NCBI GenBank assembly: GCA_035048815.1
Contig: JAUCBN010000035.1
Coordinates: forward strand, 8,506,501-8,570,500
DNA: 64,000 bases
Reading direction: 5' to 3'
From: Abelmoschus esculentus
Lineage: Eukaryota; Streptophyta; Magnoliopsida; Malvales; Malvaceae
In this document: positions 13,560-23,129 of the stretch, piece by piece
How positions within the stretch are numbered: the stretch's first letter is position 1
Layout: every line of letters starts with the position of its first letter
Notes under the pieces: model-generated
What the model was told of the DNA's origin: nothing
The model's database searches: none
What the model saw: the letters and a program-made list of their open reading frames with translations, nothing else
Position numbers and translations under genes: made by a program

Positions 13560-16069
13560 TTACATGATATTAAATGTAATGATCTAATTTATCCAGGTCA
13601 ACATCGGACGATGATCCGAGCCATAATTCATCAAGTAAAGTCATATGTTGGAGCTTGTTGGAGCATGTTTGGTATCAATTTTGTCTTGTTAGACCTTTCG
13701 AGTTGTTAGTGGGTTTACTTATTAGGCTTGTGAGTGTGCAAAGTTTTAGGGTTGAAAGGAAAAAATGATATTTCTCCAAGGGTAGGAAGAAGGGTTCCCA
13801 ACCCTAATGTTTTCTACTTACTAAGGGGATGAAATCATCCTTAACCTCATCTTTTTTCATGTCATCCTCTTCTTCAAAACACCACCCAACCCAAAAGAAA
13901 AATGAAAACTTTGTTTTTGTTATAAAGAATCTCGAATCCTTTATCAAGAGAGGTTTTATCAGCAGCTCACGATCTTTGTTTCGAGGTGAATATCCCCAAG
14001 GTTGGTGGAAATGATACTTGAAGCTTAAATTCAAGTTTTGAGAGTGGAAGAAGTTGGAGGGAGATTCAATCCAAATTTATTACTTAAGGTCAGTATATTT
14101 CTGACTCATACATTTCATGAGCCTCATAAGATAATTGTTTTTCTTGGTTTATGATTGGATTGTATATATTGCTATGCTTGAATGCTTGAAACCCTCTTAA
14201 ATGACAAATCAAGATTAGAGCGTTCTAAGAGTGTAAAATTAATAGTAACTTACCCTTTAAAACTTCAAATAACTAATAAGAACGAAATGGGAATCAACCA
14301 TATAAGGTTAAGATGAGAAATTTAGAGATTTTCTAACCCAAAACTGCATTTTCGTGCGAGGTATCGATACGGGGTAGGACCATATCGGTACGCTAGGGTA
14401 TATTGGGTTGTTTTGAGAGGTATATCAATACGCAGAGGAGCTTATAGATAATCGTAGAAATATATGAATTTCAGAATCATTTTTGTGTACCGATACAAGA
14501 GGGCATACCGATACTATGATTCCATTGGGTTAAAGATGACTTCGAGTAGTGATATGGGTAATGTATTGATACAGAGCCCTTACGTATCTGAACTTGATAT
14601 CGATACGGTGGTTAGCCGTATCGATATGGTCTTTTTTCAAATACGTATGTGTGGTCATTTGGAGACAATTGAAGGGTTTTGAATATTATTTCAGTACATC
14701 TTGTGAGGATAGTTGGTTGATGACTCGTTACTTGTTTAGCTATAATCCAAGGATTGTGATAAGCTAAACTAAATGTCTCTAATGTTGACTCTTGTTTGTT
14801 TAAATTGCAAGTATGAAACTTGATTGATATACATTACACTTTGAATTTCAAGTATGAGATTTGAGTTAATATAATTCATATCTTGAAATGAAAATGTGAA
14901 AATGATGGAATTAATTTTTGGTATTGCGTGTTAATAGAGAATTGACTTGATGCCTTTCTTATTAAGCATGTTCATATTGTTATATGTTCTTGATTTCTTG
15001 TATTAGTGAAAATAAATGATGTTTGATTGAAACACATGTCTCGGCCAAGCTTAGTTTAAAGGTTAAACTAGTCTTACTTAAAATAAAGACACACTAAAAA
15101 TAAAACTTGGTAAGTTAGTGTTACCTCACTAAATACAATGTGCACCTTATCAATCTTGTTTGCATTCTTCCCAAAAATATCAGATTCGGAGATTTAAGAG
15201 TTTACTTGACATTTAAGACAACTTCCTTGAGACCGAAGGAAGAAAAGCAAACTATATAAGTATGACTTTTGTTTATATTATATATATTTTCCTAGATAAT
15301 GACATATAATCTTATATGTATATATTATATGATCATGTATTTTGATTTGTAATGGCCATTAAATTAAATTAGTGAGTTTATGTTGGTGCATGCTTGATGT
15401 GGTTGGTTATATCTAATTATGATTTAATTGTATGATATGAATGATAAGTAAGGATTACATGTCTAATTTACTTATGATTTAAATTAGTGAGTTCATGTTA
15501 TGCATGCGTGCTTGATTGAATAAATCTTTAAAAAGTAAGGAATATATGTGTAAGATAACTTTAGATTAATACGATGTAAGCATGAAATGTAAGTTGGACT
15601 ATGATACAAAGTAAAATCGAATGAAATGTATGCTGAATGCATGAATTGATTCCTAAACATGAACTTGATAGTAAAGTAAACTATGACTATGATAAGGATC
15701 TTTAGGTAAGTATAACATGTAGGCTTACTAATTTAAAGAAGATATGGCCTATGTAGGATAAACTCAAGATAATCAAGAGAAGCAAAATAAAAAAACATGA
15801 CTTAAAACGACCATAGAGAAACTTACACCACCGAATAGGGCATGTGTATCACAATCCTTGCTTGAACAATATGTACTTGGTTGTCCATTCTTTGTTATAA
15901 ATGAATTTAATTTAAAAGTTTTAAGTTACCTCTAAAAGTACTTAATGAATATGCAACATTGGTACATAAAATACATGAATGCTCTAGCTTGAATGAACAT
16001 GAACCTTGACTTGCTTGTGTGTAACATTCCCTGATCTGATTTTCTCCCGAACCAGATAAGGGGTGTTAA
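13560..16069 (-). repeat. Gypsy-like LTR fragment, inverse of the 9.5 kb repeat
   Basis: The right end AAGGGGTGTTAA (near 16,058-16,069) looks like a decayed GGGGTGTTACA, an LTR start read on minus. TATCGATAC-type motifs at 14,350-14,640 mirror those at 9,970-10,300. Borders are guesses and there is no coding frame. Confidence 0.3.
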
Positions 16070-16559
16070 TGCATTACATGCAATTTCACACATACTAATA
16101 ACAATCTATGGATGTTCATCATATAATCTTATAACATATATGTTAGAAAATACTTTTCTAGTGACATTGAAAATGGTCACAAAAAGTGTTAAATTTGGTC
16201 TCTAAAATTTATAGTGATTATTTTTTTGATTCACCATCTTTCGTCACTAATAACTCTGTTACTATTATTTTAGTGACAATTCTTATATATTTCGTCACAA
16301 TTAATTATATTTTTTGTGACTATACTTTTTGACACAAATAATTATTAATAATGACTAATATTTAGACACTAATATTATTCTTATTAGTGAAAAATATTTT
16401 ATCAAAAAAAACACATTTAAATAGTGTCGAAAATATGTTGTCGCTCTCTACATTAAAAAAATAATTTTATTTATGATTTAAATTAATTAATAATTTTCCT
16501 TGAAATTTAATGAATATAGATGATGTATCATAAGTCAGCCTTTTAAATAAATAAATAAA

Positions 16560-16640
16560 TGCATGGCTTTAAGGAGGATCGAACCTAAAACCTTTAGAGC
16601 GTGAGTGCAATATTTTTCCACTATACTAGACAAAAAAATT
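16560..16640 (-). repeat. tRNA-like fragment
   Basis: On minus the stretch holds GTATAGTGG and then GGTTCGATCC, like A- and B-boxes. Too degenerate for a tRNA; probably a SINE remnant or a tRNA-like part of the surrounding CACTA-like element. Confidence 0.35.
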
Positions 16641-16761
16641 AATATTATTTAAAAAGAAAATAGTATTTAGGTTAAATTATAATAAAAATTAATTTTATTT
16701 ATTTAAAATTATGTATTAATTACAACACTAAATATTATAATAATAATTTAATTAAGTTTTT

Positions 16762-17897
16762 GGGTAAACTACTGTCCTAGTCATTTTCGTTTACCCTTAA
16801 TACATTTTTAGTCACCAATTTTAGAAAAATGAGCAGTAAGGTCACTACCATTTTCGAGATGTAAAGTTTTGGTCACTCAAACGCTAAGTGTCGTTAATAT
16901 TGACGAAAAGATTATATGACACAATAAAAATTGATAAATTATTTAAATAATCCTTGAACTATTTTTATACTTTTATTTAATCTTTAATTTGACTCTAAAA
17001 AATTTAAAACGTTATACTTTTACCATCTTTCCAAAACACCCTAACCCTAACTTTTATCCAAACATCCAAATCCTCACCGTCAAATAATGTTGAACCCACC
17101 CTTTTCTTATCTACTTATGAATTACGGTCCCATGGGGAGTTTCTTTTCTCAGCAGCAATTGCTTGTTGCAATGCCTAGTTTAAAACATTTTGGTAATTTT
17201 AATGCACAAATGTTGAGATTTATCATGCTTCCAGTGGATTAAATGGAGGATCACCTCTGTCTGATATTTTCCAGTTAAATTTTTCAGCTCAAAGTCTAAT
17301 TCAATGATGAACAGTTTTAAGAAAGGATATCAGGGCATTTGAACATGAATAATTTTGAAAGAAAGAATAATGATAAAAAAGTTAACACAGATATCTATAC
17401 ATCCAAAGTTACATTAACTTCTGAGCATATCTACACATCAGTGTGATATTTACAAATTGTAAGCTAAATGTAATGTCGGTATAATCTAATGTCAAACCGA
17501 AATTTCATGTTTATCGGTCTCAAACAATATTTTGTTGGGAGGACTTAACCTGAATACCGCTCTGGTTCAAACAAGATTACTTTCATGCCGAAAAACAATT
17601 AGAGCACAGTAGTAAGGTTGGTTTTTTGGGAAGATGGTAAAAATATAAAGTTTTGAAAATTTTAAAGTCAAATTAAAGATGAAACAAAAGTATAATAATA
17701 GCTTAAGGGCTATTTAAATAATTTGTCATTTTTATTGTCACAGCTCATCTTTTCGTTAATATTTAACGGCACTTAACGTTGGAGTGACCAAAACTTTATA
17801 CAACGAAAACGATAGTGACTTTACTGATTGTTTTTTAAAATCAATGACTAAAAATGTACTGAGGGTAAACGAAAGTAACTAGTGCAGTAGTTTACCC
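16762..17897. mobile_element. Long-TIR foldback element, Mutator-like
   Basis: The element begins GGGTAAACTACTG and ends with the complement (TTTACCC at 17,897). The arms, about 16,762-17,045 and 17,615-17,897, pair over roughly 280 bp with scattered mismatches. Such long TIRs are typical of MULEs. A 9 bp TSD is not clear; the flanks are T-rich. The non-TIR core (17,046-17,614) holds frame fragments that look like a captured exon (see findings). No transposase. Confidence 0.6.
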
Positions 17898-18769
17898 TTT
17901 TTTATAAATTCTTATACAAACTATTTATATTTTTAAGAAAAAACTAAATATAATAAAATATTTTTTAAAAAAAATCTAAAAATAATCTTTTTATTATATA
18001 TTATGCTAAAATTATATATTAATATTTAAATTTTAATTTGTTCACTTTAAGTTTTTATACTTTGTAAATTTTTAAATTACAATTTTAACATGAATGGTAG
18101 TCTATAAATATCTAAAATAAATTCTTTTAGCCAATTTATTATATATAAGTTACGTATTTAATTTTTTTAATTTCATCGTTTTTAGTCCTGATAATTTAGT
18201 TACATTACTAGTGTTCCGTTTGGATTATGATATAGATTTTAAAATTTTAAAAAATAAGGATTAAAATTGATCAAAATAAATTGACTAAAACAATAATTTA
18301 CACAATATTGAGACTAATAGAAATAGTTTACCTTTTGACAAACTAGTTGATAATAACTTTAACTTTTTCTAATTATAAAAAATATATTTATTATTGTGAC
18401 AATGTCTAACTTGTCATTACTTTTATTTTTATTAGTGATAAAATTTATCACAAAAAAAAAATTAAGTGACAAGTAATTTCATTGTCACAATAAATCTTAA
18501 ATAATAGTGATCACTTCACATTTCGTTATTATTATGTGTAAAAAAAATTTTGACAATGAATTTTGTGTCACAATTATAATCTTTTAGTTAGAATTTTTTT
18601 TAAATGTAATCGTCACAATAACTACTATTACAGTGATCAAATAAAAAATCGTCACAATTACTTCTACTAATAGTGTCGTACAAAAAAACTGTCACAAAAA
18701 ATAATATTTGTGACCAAAACTTTTTTTGTCACTATCAATTTATTATTAAAAATCGATATTGTTGTAGTG

Positions 18770-19439
18770 ATAGATTCAAATGACACATGACACATGAAAA
18801 ATCCCCTTAAATTAGTAATGAAAGAAAGATTGAAAATTACCAACTCCTTAAGCCACCCCGATCAAGATTGTGAAGGAAATGGAAAATCTTACGATCAAAA
18901 TCTTTGTTTTATTTTCTCTCTAGTTCTTTTGTATTTACACTCCTAATTTTATAAATTTGCATGCAATCACTTTACTTCATATTGATTTCATCTTAGTCAC
19001 CTAATCATTAGCTTACAACTTTTCCTTTTCTTTAATTTAGTTTTTTCAATTCAACCATGAATTTCCTCCATTTTAATTTTAGTCCATTCGAGTTTAGTCA
19101 CTCATTTTAACTAGTGATTCCATTTGATCTTAATGTCATTTAATTCATCCTTTCAAGATTTTAATTTTGTCCCAAGAGTACTTAATTGTTTGTTTCGAAA
19201 ATATTAATTCGAATTAGAATGCCTTCAAATACTTTCATACTTCCACGCAAATTTTTGGGTATTACACTTACAGCGACGTAAGTCTATAATTTTTTTAGTC
19301 TTTGCCTACTAACAAATAGAAATTTATGAAATGTTCTTTATTATAATGTAAGTTTTATGTACTTGTACAAGGTTGATATACTTGAACAATAGAAATTTAT
19401 GAAATGTTCTTTATTATAATGTACTATAATTGTAACCGT
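18770..19439. other. AT-rich spacer with a local direct duplication
   Basis: No gene is seen. A stretch of about 36 bases starting AATAGAAATTTATGAAATG occurs at 19,315 and again at 19,388, 73 bp apart, directly before the tandem array. Confidence 0.5.
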
Positions 19440-22320
19440 AACCGTTCTCATCATTTGTTCTTGTAAAAGAAAGGTTTTATTATAGTCAAATTTATATGTA
19501 CATAAGTTTTTACCCTATGTTAAGCTCTTTTTTGTTTCGTGATCCTTGATAAAAATTTTGGTACGTACGTTTTTATTATATATATATATTTTTTATAACA
19601 AACTATGTACATTATGTAATAATTTTGCTACCTACTAAAATTCTTATTGTTTTTGTAGGAAAATAATTTTTCTTGTAGTCAAATCTGTATGCACAAATTC
19701 TTATCCTAAGTTAAGCTCCTTCTGCTTTTTGTGATCTTGTGTAATAATTTTAGTACTTATATTTTTATTATTAATTTAGTAACAAATTATGAATAATATG
19801 TAATAAATTCGGTACCTATTGAATTTTTTGTTATTTTTGTAAAAAATAGATTTTTTTATAATTAAATTTATATGTATACAAATTCTTACCTTAAGTAGAA
19901 TTCTTTTTATTTTTGGTGATCACGCCTAAGGAATTGGTATACACGTTTTGTATTACCATTTTAGTAACAAACAATGTAAATTACGTAATAAACTTAGTAC
20001 TTACTAAATTCTCATCAATTTTGTAAGAAAATAAGTTTGCCCATAGTCTAATTTATATGTACATAAATATTTACTTTAAGCTTGATTTCTTTTGATTTTT
20101 GTGAGATCGATTTTTGTGAGATCGGGTAAAAATTTCGGTACATAACCTTTTTGTAATGATTTGTGTAAATAAAATGCTTACCCTAAGATTAGTACCTTTT
20201 GGTTTTGATGATCTCGATTAAAGATTTCGATACGTTTATTTAATATTATAAATTAATAAATAAAATTAACCGTATAATTGCCATCAAAAGGATTTGAACC
20301 CACGTACTCTTGCTAATAAAACAACTAACCAATGATTAAACCACAAGGCCAAGATGAATTTTGGGATAAGATGTACTCAAATGTATTATTAAATGATTAC
20401 TTTGTTAGTAAAAAACTAAAATACATTAAAGGAGTTATAAAATTTTAAATCAATTAATATTTGAATTAAAATATTAAAATATTTGAATATTCAAATTAAT
20501 ATATTAAAATATTTAATATTTGAATAAAATTATTCTTTTATTTAATATTCAAATTAAAATTATTAAATATTTTAATTACAATATTAAATTTTTAAATATT
20601 TTGATTCGAATTAAAACATTCTAACATTAAATAAAAATATTTAATATAATATTTAAATATTTTGATATTAAATAAAAATATTCAAATATTTTAATTTAAA
20701 TAATAAATATTTAAATATTTTAATTTAAATATTAAATATTCAAGTATTTTAATTTAAATTAAAATATTTAAGATATGAACATTTAGTAACACATGTGAAT
20801 ATGTTACATCACAAAATCCATCTTTTCCCGGTGGTTCAACTATGGTTGGTTTATTAGCAAGAGGGTGTGGGTTCAAATTTTTTTAATCGATTGGGTGATT
20901 AATTTTATTTATTAATTTAAAATTAAGATTAAATTAAAATAATAATTAAATTAGAGGAATTAAATGTGTAATTATACAGATTTTATTTAACAGTCACGTC
21001 ACTATCGTTAACTTTTCTGTTATAATTTTAACGGTAGTGACTTAAATAGGTAGGGTTTAAAAATTAGGTGACCTGATTGTCGAATTCGTTAGTTAGGTGA
21101 CCGAAATAGGTATCCCCAATTAATTGTGTGGTAAGTGGAGTAATTTACTCATTTTTCTATTTCTATTTTTGTAACAAATTATGTATAATGAGTTATGATT
21201 CAGTTACCTACAGAATTTTTTATCGTTCATATAAGAAAATAGGTTTTCTAATAGCGTAATTTGTATGTATATAAATTCTTACCCTAAATTAAGATCTTTT
21301 TGATTTTGGTGATCTTGGGTAAAGATGTTGGTACGTACAATTTTTATTATTATTTTTGTAATAAAATATGTATAATGTGAAATAATTTTGGTGTGTGTAT
21401 GTATATAAATGTTTACCCTAAGTAAGATCCTTTGTTTTAGGTGATCTGGGTAAAGATTTTAGTACGTACATTTTTATTATAAGTTCTCTAACAATTTATG
21501 TATATCGTGTAATAATTTTTGTATCTACTAAAGTTTTTCACGTTCATGTAAGAAAATAGGTTTTATTGTAGCGGAATATATATGTATAAAAATTCTTACC
21601 CTAAATTGAGCGCATTTTGCTTTGGGTGATTTGGATAAGTATTTTGATATGTATTTTTTTATTTTCATTTTTGTAACAATTTAATTAAATTATACAATAA
21701 TTTCAATACTTACTAAAATTATCATCGTTCTTATAATAAAATAGGTTTATTTCTAGGCAAATATATACAAACAAATTCCAAATTTAAATTGAGCTTATTT
21801 TGATTTTGGTGATCTCTAATAAGAATTTTGGTATATAAGTTTTTTATTACCATTTTTTAAGTAATTTATGTATATTATTTCGATACCTCCTTAAATTTTA
21901 AATTTTCTTCTAAAAAAGTAGGTTTTCTTGCCAATATATTTGTACAAATTCTTAGCTTAAGCTGAGCGCCTTTTAATTTTTTTAATATTGGATTTTAGGT
22001 AAGAATTTTAGTACATACGTTTTTTATTATTATTTCTATATTAATTTATTTATAATATGTATTGGCAAATTAGTATATGTACATAAATTTTTATACTATG
22101 TTAATTTTTTTTATTTAAGTGATCTCAAGTAAGGATTTCAGTATATACATTTTTTTATTATAATTTTTGTAACAATTTATATATATTATGTAATAATTTC
22201 TGTATCCACTAATATTCTTATCGTTTTTGTAAGAAAATAAATTTTTCTGTACCATTTATGTTGGCACACAAATCCTTTCGTCCTAAGATTTCATGAATAT
22301 TATTTCATTTTTCTTATAGA
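19440..22320. repeat. Diverged tandem array, monomer about 185 bp
   Basis: The ordered blocks GTAAGAAAATAGG, ATTTATATGTACATAAA, CTTACCCTAAGTT, TTTTGGTGATCT, GGTACGTAC, TTTTTATTATT, GTAACAAATTATG and TAATAATTT recur. The CTTACCCTAAG block (or its variant) lies near 19,511, 19,702, 19,887, 20,072, 21,280, 21,413, 21,597, 21,780, 21,955, 22,092 and 22,279: mostly 176-191 bp apart, with two short steps of about 135 bp. Divergence between copies is high. The array is interrupted at about 20,240-21,150. No protein is coded. Confidence 0.75.
20287..20890. mobile_element. Foldback insertion with tRNA-like arms
   Basis: The left arm (about 20,287-20,365) is the inverse of the right arm (about 20,820-20,882). 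Read outward from the AT-rich centre, both have TTTATTAGCAAGAG and then GGGTTCAAAT, close to a pol III B-box. The centre (20,390-20,780) is a long run of TTTAATATT/AATATTAAA-type short palindromes. It lies inside the 185 bp array. Confidence 0.5.
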
Positions 22321-23129
22321 TATTAAAAACACTTATGTACAAACTTGCTACCTGTAGAGCCGATTTAACTTTAAATTAGCCTTAAATTAGACGTTTCATG
22401 GCAAACTTTCTTGAGACTAGAGAAAGGAAAGTCAAGATTAGTCTGTAGTCTCGCATGGGCGAATAGATAGGGTCTTGGCTCATTAAATAAAATGAAAAAA
22501 CAAAAGATTTAATTTCACGTGTTCTTAAATAATTATGACCACATTCTAAATAATCTTTAAAATTTTAAATATTTTAATTTTATCCTCACATTATGATTTT
22601 CATTTTAAATTGATCACTAAACATTTGATTAATTTATATTGGGTATCAAGTTTTGAACATCTCAATTTCATCTCACATTACTTTTTATGAGACACATATT
22701 GATGCATGATACACATCAATGTTTACATAGTGAACAACAAATATAAAAATTGTTTTCTTAACAAGATATATCACTAACATGTACTGATAATCTGGGAATA
22801 AAATTCGAATGTTCGAAATTTTTGAGAGACAAATTAAAATGAGAGTCATTGTTTGAAGGTGAAATTAGCATGTTCAAAAGTTTAGGGATCGATTTAAAAT
22901 GAGATTCATAGTTTGTGGAAATAATTTAAACGTTCAAAGATTAAAAATTAATTTAGAATTAAAATCATAGTTCAGATATGTATGATGCAATTAACTCAAA
23001 TTATTTTCTAAGCTCCTCTTGAAATTATTATTCAATTTAGTTCCTTCTAGCATTAAACATTGTTCTTTAGCCCCGGCCTATATTTTCCCATCGCCAACAT
23101 TGATCCTTTTAGCGAAAATCATAGATTTG
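22321..23129. other. 3' flank of the terpene synthase gene
   Basis: No gene is seen. On the minus strand, downstream of the TPS stop codon (23,130-23,132), there is AATAATAATTT near 23,023-23,033, a possible weak poly(A) signal. The rest is AT-rich without clear repeats. Confidence 0.35.

Larger units (their letters stand above)
16135..18769. mobile_element. CACTA-like non-autonomous DNA transposon
   Basis: The right end, read inward on minus, is CACTACAACAATATCG, a typical CACTA terminus, and it is followed by many inverted subterminal motifs of the type GTGACAA/TTGTCAC (18,390-18,750). The left end has the matching subterminal pattern (AGTGACA, GTCACTAATA, GTCACAATTA, 16,155-16,440), but its first bases are decayed: AGAAAATACTTTTCTAGTGAC is present without the leading CACTACA. 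No transposase is seen. The nested foldback at 16,762-17,897 makes up much of the interior. Confidence 0.5.
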
